A program made the translations under genes and the position numbers. This document shows, piece after piece, positions 35,037 through 44,484 of a stretch of DNA of 64,000 nucleotides. The DNA comes from Pirellulales bacterium. Lineage in GTDB: Bacteria; Planctomycetota; Planctomycetia; Pirellulales; S012-138. The notes beneath the pieces are model-generated. The model was not told where the DNA came from and made no database searches. It saw nothing but the letters and a program-made list of their open reading frames with translations. The first letter of the stretch is position 1. Every line of letters begins with the position of its first letter. The stretch lies in the NCBI GenBank assembly GCA_028066245.1, contig JALCBR010000005.1:1-64000 (forward strand), written 5' to 3'.

Positions 35037-37769
35037 GTGGCACAACGTCGCCCCTCACCCAACGGACGAGGTTTGCTTGTCTGTTGCGCGCTTTGCGTTC
35101 TATCCGGTTGCCAGGCCATCTTCAGCACAGATTGGTCGAGTGCTTTCTCGTCGCAATCGAACGAGGATCAATCCGCTTGGTCGCCGTCATTGTGGTCACC
35201 CTCCACATGGAATCCCTTCACAACACGTCCCAAGAGCCATGACCATGAAAGCTCTCGTGTCACCGCCTTGGAGGCAGAGCGTCTAAGACATGTCTTGGGC
35301 AATTCCAGTTGGCAGTTTGATCCACTGCGTTTGGCCGGACCGTCCGTTCCCGTGGAGGCGTTGCCTGGGCACTTCGTTGGTCGCCTGTCCGGCATGGACG
35401 TGGAGACGGCCATCGTTCGCTCGGCTTTGGTGAGCGAGTTGGAAAACGAAGATCCAGCCATCTCCACAGGCGCGGCGATTCTGCTCGCTCAGCGCAGCAG
35501 CCCTTTGGGGCGAGAACGGCTTGTGTCTGCGCTGGAGGATACATCACTCCCGCTTGCCCAACGCTGCGCAGCCGCGGAATCGTTGGGCGCCTTGGGGCTT
35601 GACGGCGCGCTGTTGAAAGAAAAATTACTCGCCGCGCGCGAGGCGGCTCGCCCCCCTGCGTCCCAATATCAATCAGCCTGGCATGCGTCACTGGTGTTGG
35701 CCGTGTCTGCGAGTTTGCACCCAAGCATGGATGCTCAAGTGATGTCGCTGCTCTATGGCGATAGTGCTCCGCCAAACTCGTCTCGCGAGGAGAAGTCATT
35801 GCGTTCCGAGTGCACGTGGCCGCAGGAGGATGTTCGCGCGGCCAGCCTGTTGGCCTGGCGTGGCAAAGCGGTCCCGTTGCCAGCTTCGGCGCGTGCGTTG
35901 CAGCATGACCCCCTCCCCAAGATGCGGGCGCTCTACTGTCGCGTGGCGGCAGTTGGCGATGCAGCGGCGGAATTTGACTACGCCGTTGACACGCTGACAG
36001 ATACCGAGCTTTCGGTTCGTGTTGCGGCGATTGAACTCCTCGGCGGCATGCCTGCGGGAACAAGCGAAGCCGCCGTGGCTGTTGAACACCTGCGGGGTTT
36101 GTTGACGGAGCGGGGTGACGTACTGCAAAGCGCGGCTGTCGAATCGCTAGGACGGTTGGCCGCTTGGCCGGACATTCTCGCCGCCGCGGAAAACAAGTCG
36201 TGGCGCGTGCGGCAAAGCGTCGCCAGGCAATTTGAGCTCGACCGGGCGCCCCTGCCACCTGAGGTGCTGAAGAGCCTGCTGACGGATGTCAATGTCGAAG
36301 TCCAGCAGACTGCGCTACACTCATTACGCGGAAAACCATTGCGTGATTCTGGAGCGTTGTTGATGTTCGCTTTGCAGAATTCCTCGCGCGTGACCAGTAC
36401 GACCGCCGAGACAATCTTGGCGCTCAAGTGGCCGGCCGCCCGGCGGCTACGCCAAGCGAAGCGACAAACCGAATCACGCCTGCGGTTGCTTGAACAACTG
36501 AGCGCTCAGCTTGCCGCGGAAACCACCCAGGAAATCCAGAATGCAGGGCAGCAGTTGAACGGCAAGATCGAAAACTCCGTGGCGCGTGTCTCGGACTCAA
36601 TCAGTGTGAAGCTGACAAGCCAGGAATCGCAAATACTGCACCAAGCGGTGACGGCACTCTTATCTCCCCAGACTCCAGCCGTGGCGCGTGACGTCGCCTT
36701 ATCCGTGCTCCAGCAACACGGCTCGAAGCTAGCCGCAAATCTGGATGGAGTCCTGATATCTGCGGAGCAAGAAATTGCAGGACATTCCTCGATCGTTGAA
36801 TCGCGGCTTTTGCCAGAACGGATTTATTTAGATGTGTTGCCGGACCATGATCCCGTCTTCGCAGCGCTCCGCAGACTGGCTGTCGCGGACAACGAGACGG
36901 CCAGGCAGCGAGCGGTCAGCGAACTTGCTGCCCATGCGGCCAATGCTGAACTGAGCCGCTCTGCCCTGGACCGACTGGCAGACTTGATGCAGCACGAGCG
37001 TGACGCTGTGGTCTGGCGCACGGCGTTGCCTGCCATCAAAGGCTCTCCGTCGTTGGCGGCTCGCAGGCTGGCGCGGCAGGCGATTGCTCATACGGACGCG
37101 GAGGTTGCCCGGCTGGCTTGCCAGCATCTGGCTCTACATGGTGATGCTCAGGCTGCGCGGCTGTTGACAGATTGTTTGGATCATCCGGCCGCGAACGTAG
37201 CGATTGCCGCTGCGGAAGGTTTGGCTCAGTGCGACCGATTGCCCGACAATGCGGCGTTGGAGCACCAACTTGTTTCTCCTGATCGGCGTCTGCGCGTGGC
37301 CGCAGCCACAAGTCTGGCCCGGCATGAACTGCAAACCGGAATTGACGCCCTCGGACGGCTCATCCGGGATCCCGATCCGCAGATCAGCCGCGCAGCCGCT
37401 ACAGCAATGGGCGAGTTACGGCGGATTGAATTCTTGCCTGTTCTGATTGAACAGTTGGACAAGTCGCTGGCGCATCGGCGGGTGGTCTTGGCTTCACTGG
37501 AACAGATTACCCATGCGTATGCCATCGGCGGTCCAGAATCCACTGACCCGGCCAATCCCAAGCCGGACTGGCAGGACTGGCATGAAGCTCGATCCGCGGA
37601 ACTGTCGGAACTGCCTGCTTCCGCCACCGAGTGGGATGCTGTGAGTGTTCCGTCGCAAGCGCAGCCAGGCTTGCAGCATTCGTCACGCTGGGACGCCACG
37701 CTCCAATCGGCGCCGCGGTCGGGCACCGATCAACTCGCGGAGAAAATCCAGCGGAAGTCGCACGAGTAA
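35037..37769 (+). CDS. Large HEAT-repeat lipoprotein
   Basis: A 910-residue lipoprotein from GTG 35037. The leader contains CALCVLSGCQ with the lipobox LSGC at about residue 22. Most of the rest is alpha-helical repeats of about 30 residues with typical HEAT endings such as SVRVAAIELLGGM, VRQSVARQF, ISRAAATAMGEL and ADPQ-like turns, divided by a coiled-coil-like segment (about 460-540) rich in Glu, Gln and Lys. It is probably held at a membrane facing the periplasm and serves as a scaffold; no catalytic motif is present. The start codon and lipobox fix the N-terminus. It converges with the DUF1559 gene. Confidence 0.82.
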   Translation: MAQRRPSPNGRGLLVCCALCVLSGCQAIFSTDWSSAFSSQSNEDQSAWSPSLWSPSTWNPFTTRPKSHDHESSRVTALEAERLRHVLGNSSWQFDPLRLAGPSVPVEALPGHFVGRLSGMDVETAIVRSALVSELENEDPAISTGAAILLAQRSSPLGRERLVSALEDTSLPLAQRCAAAESLGALGLDGALLKEKLLAAREAARPPASQYQSAWHASLVLAVSASLHPSMDAQVMSLLYGDSAPPNSSREEKSLRSECTWPQEDVRAASLLAWRGKAVPLPASARALQHDPLPKMRALYCRVAAVGDAAAEFDYAVDTLTDTELSVRVAAIELLGGMPAGTSEAAVAVEHLRGLLTERGDVLQSAAVESLGRLAAWPDILAAAENKSWRVRQSVARQFELDRAPLPPEVLKSLLTDVNVEVQQTALHSLRGKPLRDSGALLMFALQNSSRVTSTTAETILALKWPAARRLRQAKRQTESRLRLLEQLSAQLAAETTQEIQNAGQQLNGKIENSVARVSDSISVKLTSQESQILHQAVTALLSPQTPAVARDVALSVLQQHGSKLAANLDGVLISAEQEIAGHSSIVESRLLPERIYLDVLPDHDPVFAALRRLAVADNETARQRAVSELAAHAANAELSRSALDRLADLMQHERDAVVWRTALPAIKGSPSLAARRLARQAIAHTDAEVARLACQHLALHGDAQAARLLTDCLDHPAANVAIAAAEGLAQCDRLPDNAALEHQLVSPDRRLRVAAATSLARHELQTGIDALGRLIRDPDPQISRAAATAMGELRRIEFLPVLIEQLDKSLAHRRVVLASLEQITHAYAIGGPESTDPANPKPDWQDWHEARSAELSELPASATEWDAVSVPSQAQPGLQHSSRWDATLQSAPRSGTDQLAEKIQRKSHE

Positions 37770-37906
37770 CCTGTTATAGACTGAACATACGCTACCTGAT
37801 ATCGATCAGTGGCCTGACACGGAACTGCCCTAGAGAAAGAGCCCCGGGGTTGATCCTTCGAGGCCTTTTCTTGACGATTGTGGCCATCGACGTCTTCCGT
37901 CGCGGC

Positions 37907-38932
37907 CTATTTCCACATGTCTTCCGTCAGCTTCACTTGGTTGACGATCATGGGGTCTGATGCACTTGTGGACCCTGGCTCTTTAGCCAACGCCCCATTG
38001 GGCGTCATCATCCAGGCATATATTTGATAGCTGACCTTGGTACTCATGAAAGAGAGATTGCCTCCCGCGAAAACCACGTTGACTCCGCCGATGTGATTGC
38101 TACTGGGGTGGGCCGGGAGACCAAAAACAGATGTTGGGAAGGGGACATCGCGAAAAATGAACCCAGTGGTTGTTTCGACTGGGCCTGAGGGTAGCAGTTG
38201 TGACCACGTAACGGCTGGGTCCAGACTCTCGGACAGCAATAATGTCGTATTCAGCCCGTCATTCTTGGTGATGTTGGCTTTGGTTTGCCGTTCAACATAG
38301 GCACCTGGGAAGGCTGGTTCCATATTCAAGAAAACAGCGTTGGATCTCCAATCGGCTGGCAACTCCACCCTTGCAACACCGTCTCCTCTTCCACAATTGA
38401 TGACGTAGCTGGTTAGCGGCTCTTCCCCACTGGCAACTTCATGGTTGATCTTAAATGCGTCCGAGGGACAGCATAATTGGTCATTCAAGCTGACTGCGGC
38501 ATCACCAACAGGCAAGACAGGCGGCGGCGTGAGATCGACCCGGCTCCAGTTGAGCGATCCGGCGTTTTCCGCGACTAGGTCTTGCCGACCCATATACGTC
38601 AACATCTGGGGAATCCAACCGGTGCGCCATGGAAATCGATTGCCGCTGTCGACATCGATTGCCTTGACCGGGTACTCAATCCAGCCGGGGAAACGGTTGT
38701 TAGCGTTTTCAAATGCCTCGATGTGGAGGGCCAACTGGTGCATCTTGTTAGCGCATTCCGTGCGACGAGCGGTCTCTCTTGCGGCATTAACCGCGGGGAG
38801 GATTAGCCCGGCGAGAATTGCCAGGATGGCAATGACGACCAGGAGTTCCGTGAGCGTAAAGCCGCTGCGCGAGTGCAGGCAAGTGCGTGCGCGGCGGCGC
38901 GCAGTCTCGGCTGGGAAAACGGTCGGGGACAT
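37907..38932 (-). CDS. DUF1559 family protein with prepilin-like N-terminus
   Basis: A 341-residue member of the planctomycete-expanded DUF1559 family. The prepilin cleavage site is G24/F25 (RSG then FTLTELLVVIAILAILAGLI), with Glu at mature position 5, so it is processed by prepilin peptidase and assembled as a pseudopilin-like protein. The conserved ARETARRTECANKM follows the helix, and NHIGGVNVVFAGGN near the C-terminus corresponds to the family motif HxGGxN, with the usual DG replaced by GG. The function of DUF1559 is unknown; such genes occur in dozens per planctomycete genome. It is a single gene. Confidence 0.93.
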   Translation of the reverse strand: MSPTVFPAETARRRARTCLHSRSGFTLTELLVVIAILAILAGLILPAVNAARETARRTECANKMHQLALHIEAFENANNRFPGWIEYPVKAIDVDSGNRFPWRTGWIPQMLTYMGRQDLVAENAGSLNWSRVDLTPPPVLPVGDAAVSLNDQLCCPSDAFKINHEVASGEEPLTSYVINCGRGDGVARVELPADWRSNAVFLNMEPAFPGAYVERQTKANITKNDGLNTTLLLSESLDPAVTWSQLLPSGPVETTTGFIFRDVPFPTSVFGLPAHPSSNHIGGVNVVFAGGNLSFMSTKVSYQIYAWMMTPNGALAKEPGSTSASDPMIVNQVKLTEDMWK

Positions 38933-39188
38933 GGAGGAACCTCAGGAAATGGCCGGTCAAGCGCGCCCCTGCTTCACCTGGCCCCATTCTGGCAAACATC
39001 TTTGGCAAGTTCCAGACAAACCTGCCGGAAAGCCGACCTTGATAGATTCGAGCTTTGGCCGGACTGGGCCGTGAACCGCTGTAGGTCGTCAGTTGCCCAT
39101 GAACTTCGCGCAACCTTTAGCGAACGACCTTTCAAATATGAATAAGAAAAAACGTCCAGCACTCGTTAATTTCACAGTTGTTTAGCCG

Positions 39189-39869
39189 TTAGACGAGCCC
39201 TTTACGAACCGCCCAGACGGCTGCTTGAGTTCGATCCGCGACGCCAACTTTACGGAGAATGTGCTGCACGTGCTCTTTGACGGTCTCGTACGAGATGGCC
39301 AGGCGGCGGGCGATCTCCTTATTTGAAAGGCCAAACGCCAGTTGCCGCAAGACTTCGGATTCTCGTTTGGTGAGTGCGATCTCGACATCGGCGGCCAACG
39401 TTGGCCCACCGGCCGCACGTGAGACGCGGCGCAAGTCCTCAGGTCGCCAAGCGGATTCGCCCGCGGCCGCCATACGAATCGCCGAAAGCAAACGATCTCG
39501 TCCTGCGCCTTTGAGGAGATAACCGGACGCCTCGAGAGCGACGGCGCGGGCGACGTATGTGGGATTGTCATATGTGGAGAGGATCAGCACAGGCAAGGCC
39601 GGATGTTCTGCCCGAATTTGCTCCAGTGCCTGGAGTCCGTCGCCTTCGGTCATGCGGATATCCAGCAAGACCACGTCAGGCGACGTTTCACTGACTCGAT
39701 CGATAACTTCCTTGCCGGTACTTGCCTGGGCGACGATCTCGATCTCCGTATCTTTCATCAGGCTGACCAAGCCGGAACGGATCACTTCGTGATCGTCAGC
39801 AATGACCAGTCGGATGGGTCGAACTTCCGTAGACGTGACGGTCTGGGTGTCCGCTTCTTGGTGGTCCAT
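39189..39869 (-). CDS. NarL/LuxR-type response regulator
   Basis: A 226-residue two-component regulator. The receiver domain covers about 18-135 with acidic residues in IADDHEV, the phosphoacceptor D70 in VVLLDIRM, and K120 in SGYLLKGAG. The LuxR-type helix-turn-helix covers about 160-222 (LTKRESEVLRQLAFGLSNKE ... VKEHVQHILRKVGV). No histidine kinase is adjacent; the kinase at 23.6 kb is of the type paired with NtrC-like regulators. A membrane-protein gene lies upstream on the same strand, 126 bases away. The regulon is unknown. Confidence 0.95.
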   Translation of the reverse strand: MDHQEADTQTVTSTEVRPIRLVIADDHEVIRSGLVSLMKDTEIEIVAQASTGKEVIDRVSETSPDVVLLDIRMTEGDGLQALEQIRAEHPALPVLILSTYDNPTYVARAVALEASGYLLKGAGRDRLLSAIRMAAAGESAWRPEDLRRVSRAAGGPTLAADVEIALTKRESEVLRQLAFGLSNKEIARRLAISYETVKEHVQHILRKVGVADRTQAAVWAVRKGLV

Positions 39870-39995
39870 TGAGTCTCTCTTGCCGTCAGATACTGCAGGA
39901 AGCCCGTTTTTGCGCGGAGCTTACTTGAAGATTTCACAATCGCTTCATTCTATCCAAGATCAAAGCATGGCGAAACTTTTAAACGCGTTCCGCGT

Positions 39996-40316
39996 TCATT
40001 GCCTCTGGGGGGGACGGGCCAGGAAATTCCGTACGCGCAGTACCACAATTACAATCGCTATTAATAGCAGGGTTGGCCGTGGTTGCCGGATTGCCAGCAC
40101 GGCCACCGCAACAATCCCTGCGATAAGCAATAGCCACCAAGGAAATCCGACAAGATGTGGCTGAGCCAGCCAAACGACGCTCATCAAAATGCCAACCTTC
40201 AGGCACGCGGAGAACAGCATCCAAACCGTACTCGTTTGTTGCGAAGCGAAAGGGAACAGCCCAGCGGCAGTGACAAACAGCAAGATCGCGATGATGCCAA
40301 CGGTGGGACGATGCAT
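39996..40316 (-). CDS. Small multi-span membrane protein, unknown
   Basis: A 106-residue hydrophobic protein starting at ATG 40316 (MHRPTVGIIAILLFVTAAG), with about four membrane segments (7-25, 30-50, 58-75, 82-97) and a basic C-terminus (RVRNFLARPPQRQ), so the ends probably face the cytoplasm. A longer frame reaches 40385 but begins inside the repeat unit. Its 5-prime region abuts repeat copy A. Functions of such small membrane proteins cannot be told from sequence. Confidence 0.65.
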   Translation of the reverse strand: MHRPTVGIIAILLFVTAAGLFPFASQQTSTVWMLFSACLKVGILMSVVWLAQPHLVGFPWWLLLIAGIVAVAVLAIRQPRPTLLLIAIVIVVLRVRNFLARPPQRQ

Positions 40317-40380
40317 CCGCCAATCAGAACCTGAGCAACCAGGAACGTCAACTAGGGCAACGAACCTGGCGAGCGACAGA

Positions 40381-40790
40381 AGCACCTGCCCTGATTGCTA
40401 TTCCGCTGACCCGAACGGACGCTGTCAAGTCATCCCGCGCTAGGAGGCCACGCGCCCCAGCTCTCAGGCGTACGGGCGAAATTGACATTGGTCAAATTTT
40501 TCATCCTCCAGGGGGGTGGCGCAAACGCTTCACGCCCGTGCAATGGACCAGCAACGGGACCGCAAACTTCACCGACAACCTTGACGTTACGTTCAGTAGC
40601 CTGTTAACCGTCAACCTCCAATGGCGCTCGGCAGCGCGCAGGGAGGCCGAAACACCCCTCAAATTTGACCAATGTCAATTTCGCCCGTACGCCTGAGAGC
40701 TGGGGCGCGCGGGAACGATGCGGCAATTCCATTGCGCGTCCACGAAGCGATAGAACTGCGGACGACAGAACACCCTCAAGAAGATGTTCT
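40381..40790. repeat. Repeat unit, copy A: perfect 49-bp inverted repeat around a 161-bp centre
   Basis: The arms are 40451-40499 and 40661-40709, identical as reverse complements over 49 bases, with a core GCGTACGGGCGAAATTGACA and a small inner dyad TTGACATTGGTCAA. The centre is 40500-40660. Outer flanks 40381-40450 and 40710-40790 align with those of copy B in the same direction (for example GACGCTGTCAAGTCATCCCG in both), whereas the centre aligns with copy B only as its reverse complement. No open reading frame of note lies inside. It sits between the starts of a minus-strand membrane protein and the end of arsS. Confidence 0.93.
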
Positions 40791-41015
40791 CGAGCGCTTT
40801 GTTGATTCTGCCTGCTCGCAGTTGGATATCGTCCAACGCTTCAGCAATGCCCGGGTTCGTCAATACTGGCGACGGCCGTCAACAAGGAATGCGCTCGTGC
40901 AGGCGCGCCGGGAACTGCTCTAGCAGTTGTGTCGCCAGGAGTCGACCGTTCGAAGCGGGCAGAGTGTTGTCTCACCGAACAATGATAGGGCTGTTGGGCG
41001 TGTTTTCATCGTTGC

Positions 41016-41975
41016 TCAATCCACGATCGATCCGCCGCAGGAAGAGCCACTTCCGGCGGTGCAAGCGAAACAATGTTGAGCGACAGCGATTTGCCGATTC
41101 AAGAATGAATCAGATTGAAACTCGGAAATGTGCGGAGCGTCGACTTTCGCTGGCAAGCCGACAGCAAAGTTGAAATCGCAGTCGTAAATTCGCCCATCCC
41201 AGCCGACATGCAATTGATGACGACACATCAAGCCTGAGAGTGTATCGGCATTGAACGCGTTTCTCAGTGCGGTGAGGTACTCGGCGTCGCGCCCTTCATC
41301 GGCGAGATCGGCCAAGAAACGCCCGATCGGGACATTGGTGATTGTGTACAGTCGACGGAATTCGATACCGAACTCATCACGTAGCGCGGCGCGGTAGTCA
41401 TTTTCCAAAGCAGCTTGCGGCGGCGGCAAGCTCGGACCACCTGGATTGTAGACCAAGTCCAGCGGCTTGCCAGGATCTCGACCATAGCCGGCTGCGTTCA
41501 AGCGCTTGATGACCTCGATGCTGTCGCGATAGACATGTCGCCCACGTTGGCGATCAACGTTTGTCGGCAAGTAGCACGGTAAGGAAGCCACGAGCTGTAC
41601 GCCGCGCTCGGCAAGCCAAGTGGGCATGTCCTCATAGCCATCCTGCAGCATGATCGTGAGGTTCGTGCGTACGATGACTTGGAGTGCCTGACTGACCCCG
41701 GCTTCAACGAATGCACGGAAATGTGGGTGCATTTCCGGAGCGCCGCCAGTGATGTCGATGGAATGAGCTTTTGCGGCGGCCGCTGCAGAGAGGACGGCCT
41801 GCATGGTAGGCCAATCCATTTCTTCGTGTCGTTTGGGGGACGATTCAACGTGGCAATGCCGGCAGGCTAAATTGCATCGTAGACCGACGTTGACTTGCAC
41901 AGTGTCAATCGTCAGTCCAGTCAGCGGATGTCCGGAGTGCTCGCGCACCGTGGCCGCAAATGATCGTTCATTCAT
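41016..41975 (-). CDS. arsS: ArsS-type radical SAM protein (arsenosugar biosynthesis)
   Basis: A radical SAM enzyme with the cluster motif CNLACRHC (C34, C38, C41 counting from ATG 41975), followed by HVESSPKRHEEM, DITGGAPEMHPHFR (about 83-96) and a second Cys-rich part at the C-terminus (QHCFACTAGSGSSCGGS). These are the signatures of ArsS, which acts after arsenic methylation in making arsenosugars. GTG 41996 is an alternative start seven codons earlier. It lies 96 bases downstream of an arsM-like gene on the same strand and shares its presumed transcript with sigma and anti-sigma genes. Confidence 0.9.
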   Translation of the reverse strand: MNERSFAATVREHSGHPLTGLTIDTVQVNVGLRCNLACRHCHVESSPKRHEEMDWPTMQAVLSAAAAAKAHSIDITGGAPEMHPHFRAFVEAGVSQALQVIVRTNLTIMLQDGYEDMPTWLAERGVQLVASLPCYLPTNVDRQRGRHVYRDSIEVIKRLNAAGYGRDPGKPLDLVYNPGGPSLPPPQAALENDYRAALRDEFGIEFRRLYTITNVPIGRFLADLADEGRDAEYLTALRNAFNADTLSGLMCRHQLHVGWDGRIYDCDFNFAVGLPAKVDAPHISEFQSDSFLNRQIAVAQHCFACTAGSGSSCGGSIVD

Positions 41976-42071
41976 TCTTGCGGTGGCGATCGACACGGTC
42001 TTTTCTGAACGATGTGTGGGTCAAATGCGTTAATAACAGCCCGACTTGCTGGAAATGAAAACGCGCAACCG

Positions 42072-43292
42072 TTAGCAGCAGTCTCCGCCTGGCTCACAGC
42101 AATTTGGATCGGACGAGAGTTCCGTGTTGCGGTAGTCGGCTCCCTTGGTCTGTCTCGGGTCACGAATCATCGGGCGTTTGCAGTCAAACAATTCGGCCTC
42201 GTCCAGGTCGATATTCTGCAAGGGTTCCACGCCGACAATATCTGCCGCGTACGGACCGGCGGGATTGGTAAGGATCTGGTAGTTCTTGTCACACACGGCC
42301 ATTCGTTGGCCTCGTTGCAACACATGCCCGTCATCGTCGCGAACTTGTTTCCAAGGGCCTTGGTAAATGACCGCCTGGTTCCTCTCCCAGCACGTTCCTT
42401 CTTTGCCGCGAAATGCTCTGACGGTCATGGCGCGAAATTCGATCCCATCGACGGTCTGCCAAGGCTCGGTCTGACGATTAAGGATTTCGATTCCATAGAA
42501 CCCTGCCTCTTCAAACATTTCCAGGAACCGATCCTCACGGAAAGCCCCGGAGATACATCCCGACCAAAGATGGGGATCGGCCATCATGTCCGGTGTGGGA
42601 TCTTCATCGGAAACGATGTCCGAGATTACCGCACGGCCCCCCCGTTTGAGCACCCGGTGCATCTCGCGAAAGAGCTTCACTTTTTCATCGGGTCTAACAA
42701 GGTTCAACACACAACTGGAAACGATTAAGTCCACGCTTTGATCCGCCAGCAACGGTTGCTCCTTCCGCAACCGTTCGCACTCCGCGTTATAGGCGTCAAC
42801 TCCTTCAACGCTACTGACCGGGTTTTGCTCTAGCCAGGTTGCCGCGCGGTCCAAGTCGAGCGCCATGTCTTGAATCCGCGCCTTGCGAAATTCAACATTG
42901 GCGTAGCCGATGCGCTCAGCCATGGTTGCTTGGTATTTTCGCGCCAGTGAGAGCATGGCATCATTGAAGTCCAGCCCGATCACACGGCCGCTTTGACCCA
43001 CCTTTTGCGAAAGGATGTAGCAGGCTTTGCCCGAACCGGAACCGAGGTCAATGACAACATCTCCGGGGATGGCGTATTTGGCCGGATCACCGCAACCATA
43101 ATCTTTCTCAACAATTTCACTGGGGAGCAATTCGAGCAATGCCGGATCATAGGTTGTGGCCGCGCAACAAAGTCCAGCTTCAACTTCGCTTGCACCTTTT
43201 GCGTAGCGATCTCGGACCGCATGTTCCAAGGAAACATCTTCAGGCGAACCATCCGCTACCGATTCTTTATCAAGCGCTGTGTCTACGCTCAT
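42072..43292 (-). CDS. arsM: Arsenite S-adenosylmethionine methyltransferase, ArsM-like
   Basis: Methylates trivalent arsenic with S-adenosylmethionine. The SAM motif DLGSGSGK is at 82-89. The three arsenic-binding cysteines of ArsM are in place: C67 (YGCGDP), C194 (SSCVLNLV) and C246 (SGCISGA). The C-terminus ends in two Cys pairs (CCEPGGDCC), as in many ArsM proteins. Length is 406 residues, with a C-terminal domain (about 280-385) of unknown use, also typical of the ArsM paired with ArsS. ATG 43292 is 97 bases after the anti-sigma gene stop on the same strand. Confidence 0.92.
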   Translation of the reverse strand: MSVDTALDKESVADGSPEDVSLEHAVRDRYAKGASEVEAGLCCAATTYDPALLELLPSEIVEKDYGCGDPAKYAIPGDVVIDLGSGSGKACYILSQKVGQSGRVIGLDFNDAMLSLARKYQATMAERIGYANVEFRKARIQDMALDLDRAATWLEQNPVSSVEGVDAYNAECERLRKEQPLLADQSVDLIVSSCVLNLVRPDEKVKLFREMHRVLKRGGRAVISDIVSDEDPTPDMMADPHLWSGCISGAFREDRFLEMFEEAGFYGIEILNRQTEPWQTVDGIEFRAMTVRAFRGKEGTCWERNQAVIYQGPWKQVRDDDGHVLQRGQRMAVCDKNYQILTNPAGPYAADIVGVEPLQNIDLDEAELFDCKRPMIRDPRQTKGADYRNTELSSDPNCCEPGGDCC

Positions 43293-43389
43293 GCCAATAC
43301 TCCACCGGTCATCTCTTGTTGAACGTTACGCCGGTCATTGGGCAACCGGCAATTGACTGCTTGCGTTGGGGCGAACACCACACAACCCA

Positions 43390-43677
43390 TTATTCTTCAC
43401 GCCCGCCAGCGTCATTCTTGCGAGTGTAATCTCGGACTGCCGTACGAATGCGTTCTCGGCCCTCCTGGGAAAGCTCCGATCCTGGCGAGCAATCGTCCTC
43501 ATTAATCCGCTTGGCAAGCTGCTGGCACGCCTGCTGAATTCGGCGAATGTCACGTAGAAACCCTCGGCAGAGCTTGCACATCAAGACGTGCATTATGAGA
43601 TTGAACCGTTGCCAGAGCGAGAGTTTCTCGTCCAACGAACGCGAGGCCATCTCTGCAATTTGCCGACAGTTGAACAT
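43390..43677 (-). CDS. Zinc-binding anti-sigma factor (ZAS/zf-HC2 type)
   Basis: A 95-residue protein with the zinc pattern C4, H30, C34, C37 (MHVLMCKLC), the His-x3-Cys-x2-Cys of ZAS anti-sigma factors that hold an ECF sigma factor and often release it upon thiol stress or metal binding. There is no membrane span, so it is a soluble anti-sigma factor. The C-terminal half is charged and helical. It starts 15 bases after the sigma gene stop, so the two are co-translated and very likely a functional pair. Arsenic could be sensed through these thiols, given the arsM gene next to it; inference. Confidence 0.85.
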   Translation of the reverse strand: MFNCRQIAEMASRSLDEKLSLWQRFNLIMHVLMCKLCRGFLRDIRRIQQACQQLAKRINEDDCSPGSELSQEGRERIRTAVRDYTRKNDAGGREE

Positions 43678-43692
43678 CGGTGGTCATGCGCT

Positions 43693-44268
43693 TCAGGGTT
43701 GCCAGCGTAACTTAAGGCAATTTGAGAGCCGCATCCGTGCTCGCGACAACAATACCCAAAGGTTTGACGGCGAAACTTGCAGTTCCTGACAGATTTCTTG
43801 TGTATTTAGCCCATCCAATTCTCGCAGCGCGAAGACGTCAGCTTGGCGCTGCGGAATACCTTGCATACAAGATTTAAGGATTTCCCAAAATTCGGCCTGC
43901 TCCAAGGCGGAATCTGGAGTGGGACCAAAGATGCGCGGGTCACTGCGCCAGTGTCCGCGGCGATCAAACAGTTGGCCGGAAATGTCCGTGCTGTTGTCAT
44001 CGTGTTCGGACGTTACGGATCGTTGTCGCTTACGAACCAAATCGATGATCTTTCGCTTCAGGATCCCCAGGAGCCAAGCTTTTTCTGCACCAGCTCCCGA
44101 ATACTGATCCGCATGTTTGAGCGCGGCGACAAAAGTATCTTGGACAGCATCCTCCGCAGCCTGATCCTCGCGGAGACGTGACTTTGCGTACCGAAAAAGA
44201 AAGTCGCCGTACTCGTCCACCCAGCGAAGCGGATCTGTCTTCGGCGATGATTCTTGAGCTTGATTCAT
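43693..44268 (-). CDS. ECF-type RNA polymerase sigma factor
   Basis: A 191-residue sigma-70 family factor of the ECF group. Region 2 covers about 17-85 with DQAAEDAVQDTFVAALKHAD and the DNA-opening part AWLLGILKRKIIDLVRKRQR. Region 4 covers about 130-185 with PQRQADVFALRELDGLNTQE and the helix-turn-helix SPSNLWVLLSRARMRL. The linker (about 86-125) is longer than average, with acidic and His-rich patches. It is followed by its likely anti-sigma factor. A consensus ECF promoter before it could not be identified by eye. Confidence 0.94.
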   Translation of the reverse strand: MNQAQESSPKTDPLRWVDEYGDFLFRYAKSRLREDQAAEDAVQDTFVAALKHADQYSGAGAEKAWLLGILKRKIIDLVRKRQRSVTSEHDDNSTDISGQLFDRRGHWRSDPRIFGPTPDSALEQAEFWEILKSCMQGIPQRQADVFALRELDGLNTQEICQELQVSPSNLWVLLSRARMRLSNCLKLRWQP

Positions 44269-44484
44269 GTTGAAATGAACTGCGTCGCTTCATCTTCCTG
44301 ACCAGGCAAGGGAATCGTACCAAGCGGGCGCAGTGAGGGAAACCATTCTGAAGCTCACTCAGCGTTGGACGCGTTTGCTACGTTCCATTGTGTTGTGGTA
44401 TTCACAGTAGGGATGCGATTCATAGAGTGATCTCGTTACGATCTGTGAATCCAAGCACACAGCGGAACAGCTGCTAAATTTATT

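Noticed and set aside
35260-36258. Antisense 332-codon frame over the HEAT lipoprotein gene
   Set aside because: Arg/Pro/Ala-rich with no motif; the sense frame has a lipobox and regular HEAT repeats.
40381-40790. Simple MITE with a transposase nearby
   Set aside because: No target-site duplication was evident next to the arms, the homology extends past both arms in parallel, and no transposase gene is in the window.
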